64,000 nucleotides of DNA from CANLBN01 sp050633525 (GCA_050633525.1 JBOEGR010000033.1:1-64000); one strand, 5' to 3'; numbered from the stretch's first letter, positions 44,797-54,171 are shown. Translations and numbers: made by a program. Notes: a model not told the origin generated them from the letters alone.

Positions 44797-45108
44797 TTAA
44801 AATGACTCTAGTTTCAAGACATCATAAGCCGGTTCTTCATAAGGGTGAGATTGCCTAAGAGCTCTTACCACTTGCCTAAGCACATCATCATCACACAATA
44901 CCTCAACTCGATATTCGGCCACTACCTCTAATGTATCTTTTTCACCAAGATAGGGCTGGCTATCTTGTAGAGGGAGAAATTGCCCCTGACCCAGCGTTTG
45001 CCATGAGCAATGACTATAGTGGCCTTGCTTACCTGCACCTGCTTCAAAAACCGCTTGTTTTACATGCTCACAATGGGTTTCTGGTACAAAGAAGACAAGC
45101 TTATACAT
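44797..45108 (-). CDS. YqfO/NIF3 C-terminal-like protein
   Basis: 103 aa (YKLVFFVPETHCEHVKQAVFEAGAG, HYSHCSW, QSHPYEEPAYDV). This matches the YqfO/CutA-like insert domain of NIF3 proteins occurring as a stand-alone small protein in many gammaproteobacteria. The HPYEEPAYD motif is the strongest sign. No function is established; metal binding is plausible for the fold. 25 nt upstream of the mlaC stop side, same strand. Confidence 0.8.
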   Translation of the reverse strand: MYKLVFFVPETHCEHVKQAVFEAGAGKQGHYSHCSWQTLGQGQFLPLQDSQPYLGEKDTLEVVAEYRVEVLCDDDVLRQVVRALRQSHPYEEPAYDVLKLESF

Positions 45109-45132
45109 ACTGAGTGATGATTAAATATAAAA

Positions 45133-45777
45133 TTAACCCTTTCCCCATTCGTTAATTGTCTTTACAACATCACCTTTATTTTTCTCCACTTCAGCGGCAA
45201 ATTGGCCTCTAAAAGTTTGGCCCAAATTAATGCCATTAAGAACAACATTAATCATTTTCCATTCACCCTTATTATTTTTTGCCATTGTATAAGACACTTG
45301 GTTGGTTGATGCTGCTCCTCGAATTTCTTGTACTACCGCTATTTTTTTACCGCTACCTATGGGTTTTGCTGGAGGTAAAACTGCAACCTCTAAATCGCTA
45401 AAGTTAGACATGCCCTTACCATAAGTATTCACCAACCCTAACTTAAATGCGCTAGAGAATTGTTTTACCTGATCAGCAGTCACTTGCTTTGCATAATTTC
45501 CCATCACACCCTTTGCGATATAATCAAAAGCGACGACAGGATCAAGAATAGAAGACAACTGCTCAACAAACTTTTTAGGTTCTTTAACAGGGTCCAAACC
45601 GCCATCAATCGCTGACAGTACTTTTAATGTTGTTGTTTGAACCACTTGATGAGGCTCAGAATCAAAATCAAGATCCTTTACTTTTACCGCCGCGCTGACA
45701 GGTAAGGTAAATAAATAAACCATCATAGCTAAAAAGAAGGCATATCCGACCTTGGGTATCGACAACATCTTATTCAT
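45133..45777 (-). CDS. mlaC: Phospholipid-binding periplasmic protein MlaC
   Basis: About 214 aa with a signal peptide (cleavage near PVSA). MlaC/Ttg2D shuttles phospholipids between MlaA at the outer membrane and MlaFEDB in the inner membrane. FDYIAKGVMGNYAKQVT and the VNVVLNGINLGQTFRGQFA segment are typical. I start at the ATG at 45777, which has GGAG 6 nt upstream; the GTG at 45798 is also open. Unlike E. coli and Pseudomonas, none of mlaF, mlaE, mlaD or mlaB is adjacent. It is divergent from yrbG. Confidence 0.93.
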   Translation of the reverse strand: MNKMLSIPKVGYAFFLAMMVYLFTLPVSAAVKVKDLDFDSEPHQVVQTTTLKVLSAIDGGLDPVKEPKKFVEQLSSILDPVVAFDYIAKGVMGNYAKQVTADQVKQFSSAFKLGLVNTYGKGMSNFSDLEVAVLPPAKPIGSGKKIAVVQEIRGAASTNQVSYTMAKNNKGEWKMINVVLNGINLGQTFRGQFAAEVEKNKGDVVKTINEWGKG

Positions 45778-46029
45778 ACAGTTCTCCACATTCCTCACAC
45801 CGAGGACTAATCATAAAAGTTTTTACTGACATCTAAAGCCTCACACTATACCATCTGCCCCCCGAGGCTCAAGGGCTATTATCATTCAAAAGCCTTGCAA
45901 AACTCGGCTTTATTTTACGATTACATTTCGTTGATACACTGGCAGATTTCATCTATGCGCTAGATAGACTAGTAAAGTTATAGAGTGCCCCAATTGTACT
46001 GAAACAACCTGAACAGAGACTGAAAACTT

Positions 46030-46986
46030 ATGCTGGATATATTATTGCCATGGATCGCCATTTTAGTAGGATTCGCAGGCTTAATTTGGAGCGCAGATCG
46101 ATTTGTTGATGGTAGTGCAACCATTGCCAGCAACTTTGGCGTTTCCAAGCTGATCGTTGGACTCACCGTTGTTGCTTTCGGCACATCCGCACCCGAAGTC
46201 ATTGTTTCAATTAGCTCTTCTTTGAGCGATGCCGGTGATTTAGCCGTCGGTAATGCCTTGGGTTCTAACTTAGCCAATGTCGGGATGGTACTTGGCATCA
46301 CGGCACTCATCGCGCCACTCCCCATCAAAAAGCATATCCTGAAAGAAGAATTCTTGATTATGCTAGCCATCATGGCCCTATCCGGTTTCTTTTTATATGA
46401 CGGAAAATTACACACTTGGGAAGGTATGGTATTGATATGTTCGTTACTACCATTACTCTTGTGGATTGCCTACAGCAAAAAAAATCACCCCGAAGATGTC
46501 GAAGACTTACCTGATGAAATGCCTACAAGAATGGCCATAGTGTGGTTTATTCTCGGCCTAAGCGCATTGATTGTCAGTGCAGAAATTCTCGTTTGGGGGG
46601 CCAAAGCAATAGCCATCAGCTTTGGTGTTAGCCCATTAGTGATAGGCCTCACGATTGTGGCTGTCGGGACTAGTTTGCCCGAGCTTGCGGCATCCGTCAT
46701 GAGTGCGCTCAAAGGGCATCACGATATCGCCATTGGCAACGTGATCGGCTCAAATATTTTTAACTTATTATTGGTCATGGGTATCGCCCCAATTATTAGC
46801 CCTATCGTTATGGACACCATAGTATTCACCCGAGATTTTGCAGCCATGGCCTTTATCACGCTAGTACTGGGCGGTTTTATGCTCATCAGCTACCTAAAGA
46901 ATAAACGTGGTACCAGCCAGCTAGGCAGACTAGCAGGCCTTATCTTGTTAATATTATACGGCGCCTATTACACATTATTATTTTAA
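46030..46986 (+). CDS. yrbG: CaCA-family Na+/Ca2+ exchanger YrbG
   Basis: 318 aa with about ten membrane helices and the two inverted alpha repeats: GTSAPEVIVS near 58 with GNALGSNLANVG, and GTSLPELAASV with GNVIGSNIFN in the second half. It is a cation/calcium exchanger of the inner membrane. It leads the yrbG-kdsD-kdsC-lptCAB-rpoN series, the order also seen in E. coli, where mlaFEDCB precede it. Confidence 0.95.
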   Translation: MLDILLPWIAILVGFAGLIWSADRFVDGSATIASNFGVSKLIVGLTVVAFGTSAPEVIVSISSSLSDAGDLAVGNALGSNLANVGMVLGITALIAPLPIKKHILKEEFLIMLAIMALSGFFLYDGKLHTWEGMVLICSLLPLLLWIAYSKKNHPEDVEDLPDEMPTRMAIVWFILGLSALIVSAEILVWGAKAIAISFGVSPLVIGLTIVAVGTSLPELAASVMSALKGHHDIAIGNVIGSNIFNLLLVMGIAPIISPIVMDTIVFTRDFAAMAFITLVLGGFMLISYLKNKRGTSQLGRLAGLILLILYGAYYTLLF

Positions 46987-47067
46987 GTGCTGGCCATTCA
47001 CCTATGCACAGAACCACCCTTATATTGAGCCAGCAATATTAATAAGCCTACTGATTCAGAGAAAAGA

Positions 47068-48066
47068 ATGAATAAACCTGCTATTGATACCAATAACCTG
47101 CAATCAACGCTGATCAATGCGGGCAAAAGAACGATTAAAATGGAAATGGAAGCGGTCGACCTGCTCACCAGCAGAGTCAATGAAGACTTTATCAGCGCAT
47201 GCCAACTCATTTTAGAGTGTAAAGGCAGAACCATCGTGACCGGCATGGGTAAGTCTGGACACATCGGCAAAAAAATTGCAGCGACATTGGCGAGCACAGG
47301 AACTCCAGCCTTCTTTGTACATCCCGGTGAAGCCAGTCACGGTGACTTAGGCATGATTACAGAAGGTGATGTTGTTATTGCCATTTCCAATTCCGGTAGT
47401 TCAGCTGAAATAGTGACCTTATTACCCTTGATTAAGCGCTTAGGTATTCCTTTAATCAGCATGGCAGGAAAAAGCGACTCCCCTTTAGCGCAACAAGCCG
47501 ACGTGAATCTCGACATTAGTGTCGAATGCGAAGCCTGTCCTCTCGACCTTGCGCCTACCTCAAGCACGACTGTCACTTTAGTCATGGGGGATGCTCTTGC
47601 CGTCGCTTTACTCGAAGCAAGAGGCTTTACAGCAGAAGACTTTGCCTTTTCTCACCCTGGCGGTGCATTGGGTAGGCGCTTACTGTTAAAAGTCAGTGAT
47701 ATTATGCACGCAGACCAAGAACTACCTGTGGTGAATGAAGATACGCCCTTAACTCAAACATTAGTAGAAATGACGCAAAAAGGCTTAGGTATTACCACAA
47801 TACTCAACAGTGAAAATAAACTCAGTGGTGTTTTTACCGATGGTGACTTACGACGCGCCATCGACAACGATATTGATATTAATGTTGCCACCATCAGAGA
47901 AGTTATGAGCCCAAACCCATCCTGTATTAGCAGTAATATGCTAGCCGCAGAAGCCTTGGGCCTGATGGAGAAAAGATCCATCACCGCACTGATTGTTGCA
48001 GACGAATCACAACACCCTATCGGCGTTATACATATGCATGACATTTTACGCTCTGGTATTTTGTAA
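47068..48066 (+). CDS. kdsD: D-arabinose 5-phosphate isomerase KdsD
   Basis: KdsD interconverts ribulose-5-P and arabinose-5-P, the first step of Kdo synthesis for LPS. 332 aa with an N-terminal SIS domain (GMGKSGHIGKKIAATLASTGTP, SNSGSSAEI) and two C-terminal CBS domains (about 205-330). LAPTSSTTV is typical. The SD AGAGAAAAG precedes the ATG. kdsC follows after 57 nt. Confidence 0.97.
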   Translation: MNKPAIDTNNLQSTLINAGKRTIKMEMEAVDLLTSRVNEDFISACQLILECKGRTIVTGMGKSGHIGKKIAATLASTGTPAFFVHPGEASHGDLGMITEGDVVIAISNSGSSAEIVTLLPLIKRLGIPLISMAGKSDSPLAQQADVNLDISVECEACPLDLAPTSSTTVTLVMGDALAVALLEARGFTAEDFAFSHPGGALGRRLLLKVSDIMHADQELPVVNEDTPLTQTLVEMTQKGLGITTILNSENKLSGVFTDGDLRRAIDNDIDINVATIREVMSPNPSCISSNMLAAEALGLMEKRSITALIVADESQHPIGVIHMHDILRSGIL

Positions 48067-48123
48067 GCATCCAACAATCATCCAGCCTCACTTTAAAACA
48101 CCTGAACAAGATAGAGAGCACAA

Positions 48124-48663
48124 ATGAAGTTATCAGATTATGACCCGACTATTATTGAAAAAGCGCGTAATATCAAGCTACTCGTACTCGATGTCGATGG
48201 CGTGCTCACTGATGGCAGGCTCTATTTCACGAATAGCGGTGATGAACTGAAAGCATTCAACTCCCTAGATGGCCACGGTATTAAAATGCTTCAAAAAAGT
48301 GGTGTTGCCGTCGCTATCATTACGGGTAGAACCAGCCATATCGTCGAAACGCGCGCTAAGGCGTTGGGCATTAAGCACCTGATACAAGGAAGAGAAGATA
48401 AACTAAGCGCTCTTGAGGAATTACGTGCGGTACTCCCTTTGGAATATGACAATATTGCTCATATGGGTGATGACTACCCCGACTTACCCTTGATACGAAA
48501 ATTAGGCTTAGGGATCACTGTTGCAGACGGGCATTGGGTCATCAAACAGCACGCGGATTGGCAGAGCCAATACAATGGGGGTGAAGGCGCGGTTAGAGAA
48601 GCCTGCGATCTTATTATGCTCGCACAAGACAACTTTGAATCAGCACTACAAGATTACTTGTAG
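48124..48663 (+). CDS. kdsC: Kdo 8-phosphate phosphatase KdsC
   Basis: A C0-type HAD phosphatase of 179 aa acting as a tetramer. Motif I is DVDGVLTDGRLYF, then IITGRTS and HMGDDYPDLP. It dephosphorylates Kdo-8-P to Kdo. Second Kdo gene in the operon, followed 11 nt later by lptC. Confidence 0.97.
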   Translation: MKLSDYDPTIIEKARNIKLLVLDVDGVLTDGRLYFTNSGDELKAFNSLDGHGIKMLQKSGVAVAIITGRTSHIVETRAKALGIKHLIQGREDKLSALEELRAVLPLEYDNIAHMGDDYPDLPLIRKLGLGITVADGHWVIKQHADWQSQYNGGEGAVREACDLIMLAQDNFESALQDYL

Positions 48664-48674
48664 GAAACGCTCTG

Positions 48675-49280
48675 ATGTCTAAAGGCTGGATACTGGTAAT
48701 CACTTTATTTTGCGCTGCCATACTCGCATTATTATTGTGGCGCTCACCGCCTGATGAGTTAAGCGGTTTTTTAGACAATCAAACACCTCAACCCAACTAC
48801 CCTATTACACTCGTCAATAATGCGCTGACCAAGCAATATGATGAACAAGGGAACCTTAATTACTCACTGTTTTCTAAAACCGTTCATTATTATGACAAAG
48901 TACTAAAAGACAAACCCGAAGCCGTATTTGAAGAGCCTCGTTTTATTGTCTATGAGCGCCAACAAACGACGACAGAGCAAAAGACTATTACTCAAACTCT
49001 GACCATATCTGCCAACACAGCAGAAGCGAATCAAAAACAAGATAGGCTAATATTAATCGGCAATGTCGTACTAGAACAACAAAACGCCCAGGGTGAAATT
49101 ACACAACTTCGTACCGAACGGCTCCAAATCCACCCCGATAGGCGTTACGCGGAAAGCAGCAAACCTGTTATCATCAAGGATAAGGTAGGCACTACATCAG
49201 CAACTGGCTTAAAAGTTTTTTTCGATGATAAAAGAATTGAGCTACTATCAAAGGTAAAGGGTCAATATGTTCCCCAGTAA
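48675..49280 (+). CDS. lptC: LPS export protein LptC
   Basis: A bitopic inner-membrane protein of 201 aa, with one N-terminal membrane helix (residues 5-22) and a periplasmic beta-jellyroll domain. It links the LptB2FG transporter to the LptA bridge. Sequence identity in this family is low, so the call rests on the fold-type pattern (AEANQKQDRLILIGNVVLEQ) and the kdsC-lptC-lptA-lptB order. It overlaps lptA by 14 nt. Confidence 0.93.
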   Translation: MSKGWILVITLFCAAILALLLWRSPPDELSGFLDNQTPQPNYPITLVNNALTKQYDEQGNLNYSLFSKTVHYYDKVLKDKPEAVFEEPRFIVYERQQTTTEQKTITQTLTISANTAEANQKQDRLILIGNVVLEQQNAQGEITQLRTERLQIHPDRRYAESSKPVIIKDKVGTTSATGLKVFFDDKRIELLSKVKGQYVPQ

Positions 49281-49824
49281 AATCACCATTTGGCTAACTT
49301 CATTATTGGCACCCGCTATTGTCTTTTTATTTAGTTTGCCAGCCCATTCCTTACCTGAAGATAGTCAACAACCCATTCTCATTAGTTCAAATTCTGCGGT
49401 AAAAGACGATAAGCGAGGGCTCACAATTTATAAAGGGGATGTTGATATTAAACAAGGCTCCCTTAATATCAAAGCCGACAAAGTCACTATCTACTCTGTT
49501 TCTGAAGAAGTCACTAAAATTATTGCTGAAGGGCAACCTGCCAGTTTTAAGCAAAAACCAGAGCCAAATAAAGGCGATGTGCTGGCAAAAGCGAATACGA
49601 TTGAGTATCGCGTATTACAAAAAAAGATCACCCTAACAGAAGACGCGTCACTCGATCAGGATGGCTCTAGTATTACGGGCAATAAAATCAATTATGATAT
49701 AACGGCTGCTCGCATAGAAGCTGCAGGTAACAAACAAGAAGGAGATAACGGCGGTCGCGTCAATGTTGTTATTCCACCTCCTACGCAAACTCCACCACAA
49801 AAAAGCGGCACAACAGAAAAATAA
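49267..49824 (+). CDS. lptA: LPS transport periplasmic protein LptA
   Basis: 185 aa with a cleavable signal peptide (LPAHS region) and an OstA/LptA beta-jellyroll (ISSNSAVKDDKRGLTIYKGDVDIKQG split over the first strands). LptA oligomers bridge the periplasm for LPS passage. The proline-rich tail (IPPPTQTPPQ) is disordered. The start codon is inside lptC; lptB begins 12 nt downstream. Confidence 0.95.
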   Translation: MFPSKITIWLTSLLAPAIVFLFSLPAHSLPEDSQQPILISSNSAVKDDKRGLTIYKGDVDIKQGSLNIKADKVTIYSVSEEVTKIIAEGQPASFKQKPEPNKGDVLAKANTIEYRVLQKKITLTEDASLDQDGSSITGNKINYDITAARIEAAGNKQEGDNGGRVNVVIPPPTQTPPQKSGTTEK

Positions 49825-49836
49825 TCGCATATACAC

Positions 49837-50562
49837 ATGTCCACTCTATACGCTAAGCACCTAGCCAAAACCTATGGCAAACGACCCGTCGTTATCGATG
49901 TCTCTATTTCTGTTAGAAGCGGGCAGATTGTTGGTTTACTAGGTCCGAACGGCGCAGGTAAAACAACCTGTTTTTATATGATCGCGGGCCTAGTCGCAGC
50001 TGATAAGGGCCAAGTCTTGATTGACCAACAAGATATTACAGCCCTACCCATGCATGGCCGAGCTAGAGCTGGCATAGGCTACCTCCCTCAAGAAGCGTCT
50101 GTGTTTCGCAAGTTGTCTGTTGCTAATAATATTCTTGCTATATTAGAAACCCGTAAAGAGTTATCGCGTAAACAACGACAAGAAAAATTAGAGCAACTTC
50201 TCAAAGAATTTCATATTACTCATATACGCAACTCACTCGGCATGTCGCTATCCGGAGGAGAGAGAAGACGTGTAGAAATAGCGAGAGCTTTAGCGACCGA
50301 ACCCACATTTATCTTGCTGGATGAACCCTTTGCAGGGGTAGACCCAATCTCCGTTAACGATATAAAACAAATTATCACTCACCTCAAAGACCGGGGCATA
50401 GGCGTACTCATTACCGACCACAATGTCAGAGAAACTCTAACCATTTGTGAAACGGCTTACATCGTCAGCGAAGGCCACATTATTGCAGAAGGCGACTCTG
50501 AGGCGATTATGAGCAATCAGGCGGTTCGTGACGTTTATCTAGGCAACCAATTTACCCTCTAG
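49837..50562 (+). CDS. lptB: LPS export ABC ATPase LptB
   Basis: A cytoplasmic ATPase of the LptB2FG extractor, 241 aa. It has Walker A GPNGAGKT, signature LSGGERRRVEIARAL, Walker B FILLDEPFAGVDP and the LptB-typical H-loop TDHNV. The end of the lpt block; an intergenic region with the rpoN promoter follows. Confidence 0.98.
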   Translation: MSTLYAKHLAKTYGKRPVVIDVSISVRSGQIVGLLGPNGAGKTTCFYMIAGLVAADKGQVLIDQQDITALPMHGRARAGIGYLPQEASVFRKLSVANNILAILETRKELSRKQRQEKLEQLLKEFHITHIRNSLGMSLSGGERRRVEIARALATEPTFILLDEPFAGVDPISVNDIKQIITHLKDRGIGVLITDHNVRETLTICETAYIVSEGHIIAEGDSEAIMSNQAVRDVYLGNQFTL

Positions 50563-50656
50563 CCTTCCGCGGACTCCCTTAGCACAGCAATAGTAAAAAT
50601 GATATAAAGATCACACATTTATCATAATTCAGGCATAAAGATTGCTTAATTATTAC

Positions 50657-50685
50657 TTGCACCGACCCCAACACCTGACTAAAAT
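50657..50685 (+). promoter_or_regulatory. Sigma-70-type promoter of rpoN
   Basis: TTGCAC (50657-50662), a 17-nt spacer and TAAAAT (50680-50685) lie 43 nt before the rpoN ATG in the 165-nt gap after lptB. The predicted start site is near 50692. The SD AAGG (50711-50714) follows. Confidence 0.45.
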
Positions 50686-50727
50686 TAGAATAAGATCATT
50701 CTGGTTAGGTTAAGGTAGTCTTTATTA

Positions 50728-52269
50728 ATGAAACAATCTCTCCAACTCAAAATGGGTCAAAGCTTGACGATGACCCCTCAATTGCAGCAAGCCATTCGCT
50801 TATTGCAACTATCCACCCTAGACCTACAAAACGAAATTCAAGAAGCTCTCGACTCAAACCCGATGCTAGAGGTGTCCGAGGAAAACACAAACACCTCCAA
50901 TGAAGAAAAGAGCAGCGATGACAATAGCGTTAATGAAGCCAGTTCAGTCGCAAGCCAAAGCGAACTCAACACGAGTGAGGCTAACACCAAGAACGATAAC
51001 AACAATAACGAAACGCAAACTGAACCAGAAAATGACTCTGAGTGGTCTCAAGAAATCCCAGAAGACCTACCTGTCGATACCAGCTGGGACGACGTATACC
51101 AGAGCTCCGCACCAGCTGGCCCAGTCAATAATAATGACGATGACGACAACCATCAATTTGAAAGTAGACGTGGCGGGACTGAAAGCCTACAAGACCACTT
51201 GTTGTGGCAACTTAACTTAACCCCTTTTTCTGATCGTGATCATCTCATAGCGATGACCATCATCGATGATATACAACCATCCGGCCTACTGTCTTCACCC
51301 GTTAACGATATATTTGAAAGCCTATCTGAACAACTAGAAGAGCTAGAACTCGACGAAGTCGAAGCAGTATTACACCGCTTACAACAATTTGACCCACCTG
51401 GCGTCGCAGGTGAAGATTTAGGCGACTGCCTATTTATTCAGCTCTGTCAATTACCGCAAGAGACTCCCTGCCTTGCAATAGCAAAATCTATCGTAAAGGA
51501 ATATATCTCACTGCTCGGCAATAAGGACTATAAAACCTTAATGAGAAAACTACGGGTCCGGGAAGGTGAATTACGGGATGCCATCCAGTTAATTCAGACC
51601 ATGAACCCACGACCTGGGGACGACATTGGCACGGATGACACAGAATATGTGGTACCTGATGTGTTTGTGAAAAAAATTGAAAACCGTTGGCTCGTAGAAC
51701 TTAACCCTGATATTGCACCCAAGCTTCGCATCAATTCAGATTATGCCTCTATGGTCAAACGAGCCGATACGAGCAATGATAATACCTTTTTAAAAAACAA
51801 CCTACAGGAAGCTCGCTGGTTTCTTAAAAGCTTACAAAGCCGTAACGAGACCCTGCTAAAGGTAGCCAGCGCCATTGTTGATAAACAACAAGGCTTTTTG
51901 GACTTTGGTGAAGAAGCAATGAAACCGCTAGTATTGCATGACATTGCCGAGAAAGTGGAGATGCATGAATCGACTATTTCGAGAGTAACAACAAACAAGT
52001 ATATGCACACCCCCCAAGGCATATTTGAGCTGAAATTTTTCTTCTCAAGCCACGTTAGCACCGATAGTGGCGGTGAATGCTCATCAACAGCTATACGTGC
52101 TATCATCAAAAAACTAATTGCCGCTGAGAATACACAAAAGCCCCTCAGTGATAGTAAAATTACCGCATTGCTTGCTGACCAAGGCATTAAAGTTGCTCGA
52201 CGAACTATTGCTAAATATCGTGAGGCTATGAACATTCCGCCATCTAATGAGCGTAAGCAATTAATATAA
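50728..52269 (+). CDS. rpoN: RNA polymerase sigma-54 factor RpoN
   Basis: Sigma-54, 513 aa. The N-terminal region I is Gln/Leu rich (LTMTPQLQQAIRLLQLS), the acidic region II is Asn/Glu/Ser rich (about 50-145), and the core-binding and C-terminal domains follow. The RpoN box is ARRTIAKYREAMNIP. It directs transcription from -24/-12 promoters with activators such as PilR in this window. It is separated from ptsN by 157 nt with no hpf. Confidence 0.98.
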   Translation: MKQSLQLKMGQSLTMTPQLQQAIRLLQLSTLDLQNEIQEALDSNPMLEVSEENTNTSNEEKSSDDNSVNEASSVASQSELNTSEANTKNDNNNNETQTEPENDSEWSQEIPEDLPVDTSWDDVYQSSAPAGPVNNNDDDDNHQFESRRGGTESLQDHLLWQLNLTPFSDRDHLIAMTIIDDIQPSGLLSSPVNDIFESLSEQLEELELDEVEAVLHRLQQFDPPGVAGEDLGDCLFIQLCQLPQETPCLAIAKSIVKEYISLLGNKDYKTLMRKLRVREGELRDAIQLIQTMNPRPGDDIGTDDTEYVVPDVFVKKIENRWLVELNPDIAPKLRINSDYASMVKRADTSNDNTFLKNNLQEARWFLKSLQSRNETLLKVASAIVDKQQGFLDFGEEAMKPLVLHDIAEKVEMHESTISRVTTNKYMHTPQGIFELKFFFSSHVSTDSGGECSSTAIRAIIKKLIAAENTQKPLSDSKITALLADQGIKVARRTIAKYREAMNIPPSNERKQLI

Positions 52270-52286
52270 CCCTAGTAACTGACTCT

Positions 52287-52335
52287 ATTTTTTAATAAAT
52301 TCTACTTTTCATCACAGTGGAATTTATTAAAAAAT
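52287..52335. repeat. AT-rich inverted repeat between rpoN and ptsN
   Basis: The arms 52287-52305 and 52317-52335 pair over 19 positions with one G-T, including 15 consecutive perfect pairs plus an outer A-T, around an 11-nt loop. The repeat begins 17 nt after the rpoN stop. No separate T-run follows. It occupies the place where hpf is found in related bacteria and could be an mRNA processing or stabilising hairpin. Confidence 0.65.
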
Positions 52336-52426
52336 GAAAATGAAAATGAGAAAAGCGCAATATATTAGCTTTCCATTCACCACCCAACCACTGAAAAATT
52401 AATTTTATTATTACGCTGTACTTTTT

Positions 52427-52870
52427 ATGGAAATCAAATCGATATTAGAGCAAGAGTGTGTCATTCATCAGCACGAATGCAATAGCAAAAAACGTCTACT
52501 AGAAACGATTGCATCACATTTATGCGATCAAAACCCGGCACTTGATCCGGGCAATGTATTTAGCGCTCTGATTGCACGTGAGAGACTAGGCTCTACAGGC
52601 ATTGGCAACGGTATTGCTATACCCCACTGTCGAATACCTGGCTGCACAAAAACAATAGGCGTCATAATGACACTCAAAACACCTATCGATTTTGATGCAA
52701 TAGACAGTCAACCTGTTGATGTGATTTTTGTTCTTATCGTTCCCGAAGATCATAACAAAGATCATTTACAAACTTTAGCCGCGCTCGCTGAAACATTTTC
52801 TGATGCGGAGCGACTTAATCGCATTAGACACTCTCAAGACGCTGAAGAGCTTTACCATATCATCACATAA
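52427..52870 (+). CDS. ptsN: PTS IIA-like nitrogen regulatory protein PtsN
   Basis: EIIA-Ntr, 147 aa, with the phospho-histidine in GIAIPHCRIPG and the conserved GIGNG. It receives phosphate from EI-Ntr through NPr (encoded at 53801) and regulates potassium, nitrogen and envelope-stress functions. The family organisation rpoN-ptsN-rapZ-npr is kept. No ideal SD is visible before the ATG. Confidence 0.96.
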   Translation: MEIKSILEQECVIHQHECNSKKRLLETIASHLCDQNPALDPGNVFSALIARERLGSTGIGNGIAIPHCRIPGCTKTIGVIMTLKTPIDFDAIDSQPVDVIFVLIVPEDHNKDHLQTLAALAETFSDAERLNRIRHSQDAEELYHIIT

Positions 52871-52952
52871 ACAGCGCTCTAATTTATATATAAACGAATT
52901 AATGCCTCACTACTGCAGTAATATTATCAATGAGGACATACTAGGAAAAAGC

Positions 52953-53804
52953 ATGAGACTGATTATTATCAGCGGCCGTTCAGGCTCTGGAAAAAGTACA
53001 GCCCTACATGTCCTAGAAGATAGCGGGTTTACTTGCATAGATAATCTACCTACGTCTTTGCTGCCGTCTCTATTAGAGAAAATATCAAAAGAAGGCGATA
53101 AAGAATATGCCGTGAGCATTGATGCACGCAATTCAGAACAGGATATTGAATCACTCCCTGAGCTAGTAGAATCTCCTGCAATCGAAGCATTAGACTACCA
53201 AATCATTTTCCTTGACGCTGAAGATGACATACTCTTAAAACGTTTTAGCGAAACCAGAAGGCGTCACCCACTGAGCGATAAGGAGACTGATTTACGCTCA
53301 GCGATCATTAAAGAAAAAGAGCGCCTAAAACCCATTATCAATGTGGCAACGATTATCATCGATACCAGCGATATGGGTTTCCATGACTTAAGAGATCTGG
53401 TAAAACGCCATATGAGCGCACTCGAAAGTGCATCGATTAGCTTAGTGTTTCAATCTTTTGGCTTCAAGCACGGGATACCACGAGATGCAGACTTAGTGTT
53501 TGATGTACGCTGCCTACCCAACCCACATTGGGAACCAAATTTACGAGCGATGACAGGCAATGACAATGGAGTTATCCAATTTCTAGAAAAAGAAACTGAA
53601 GTGGATGAAATGTATCAAGACATTTACCAATTCCTAGAGAAATGGTTACCGCGCTTTGAGGCCAGCAACCGTAGCTACATCACCATTGCCATTGGTTGCA
53701 CTGGTGGACAACATCGCTCTGTTTTTCTAGCAAATAAATTGGCAAAAAACTTTAACCCTACATTTTCTGATGTGCAATGCAGACACCGTGATATAAGACA
53801 ATGA
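52953..53804 (+). CDS. rapZ: RNase adapter protein RapZ
   Basis: 283 aa (E. coli 284). An N-terminal P-loop (SGRSGSGKST) and the RNA-binding C-terminal domain with GCTGGQHRSV are present. In E. coli RapZ directs RNase E to the GlmZ sRNA to control glmS. The frame is open from 52803, but the ATG at 52953 has AGGAAAA as SD and matches the family N-terminus (MRLIIISG). It overlaps npr by 4 nt. Confidence 0.96.
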   Translation: MRLIIISGRSGSGKSTALHVLEDSGFTCIDNLPTSLLPSLLEKISKEGDKEYAVSIDARNSEQDIESLPELVESPAIEALDYQIIFLDAEDDILLKRFSETRRRHPLSDKETDLRSAIIKEKERLKPIINVATIIIDTSDMGFHDLRDLVKRHMSALESASISLVFQSFGFKHGIPRDADLVFDVRCLPNPHWEPNLRAMTGNDNGVIQFLEKETEVDEMYQDIYQFLEKWLPRFEASNRSYITIAIGCTGGQHRSVFLANKLAKNFNPTFSDVQCRHRDIRQ

Positions 53805-54070
53805 TTACGACTCACCTTACTATTATCAACAAACTAGGCTTGCACGCTAGAGCAGCAGCAAAATTAGCCACTACCGCGAATCGCTTTGGGTGTGATATCA
53901 AACTGAGCGCCAACAATAAAACGGTAGATTGTAAAAGTGTGATGGCATTGATGTTACTTGCCGCTTCAAAAGGGACCGATATTCAAATTGAGTTTGACGG
54001 TAGTGACGAAGAAAGCGCGAGCACTTGTGTTTGCGAGTTAATCAATAATCGTTTTGATGAGGATGAATAG
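53801..54070 (+). CDS. ptsO: Phosphocarrier protein NPr
   Basis: An HPr-like protein of the nitrogen PTS, 89 aa, with the phosphorylation site His15 in LGLHARAAAKLA and the regulatory serine segment CKSVMALMLLAAS. It transfers phosphate from EI-Ntr to PtsN. ATGA overlap with rapZ. Confidence 0.96.
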   Translation: MITTHLTIINKLGLHARAAAKLATTANRFGCDIKLSANNKTVDCKSVMALMLLAASKGTDIQIEFDGSDEESASTCVCELINNRFDEDE

Positions 54071-54171
54071 CATCAAAGTAACACATAAAAGAAAAACTCT
54101 TGCCCCGCTAAAGAGATGACAACAATAGAGTACACCTCTTTATAAACGACCATTCGACGCGATAGTAAATT

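Noticed and set aside
45978..46415. 145-codon open frame antisense to the yrbG start
   Set aside because: The plus frame encodes the well-conserved CaCA alpha-repeat; the antisense frame has no support.
46988..47036. TGCTGGC...GCCAGCA repeat between yrbG and kdsD
   Set aside because: The 7-bp arms are separated by a loop of over 30 nt and no T-run follows; chance is a sufficient explanation.
51741..52235. 164-codon open frame antisense to rpoN
   Set aside because: It lies fully inside the conserved rpoN coding region, has no SD or recognisable domain, and the rpoN frame contains all family motifs.
52803..52952. 50-codon N-terminal extension of rapZ
   Set aside because: It overlaps ptsN and lacks an SD, while the ATG at 52953 has a good SD and the family-like N-terminus.
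54071..54171. Mg2+ riboswitch upstream of mgtE
   Set aside because: The gap is only 101 nt and shows no elaborate paired structure or terminator.
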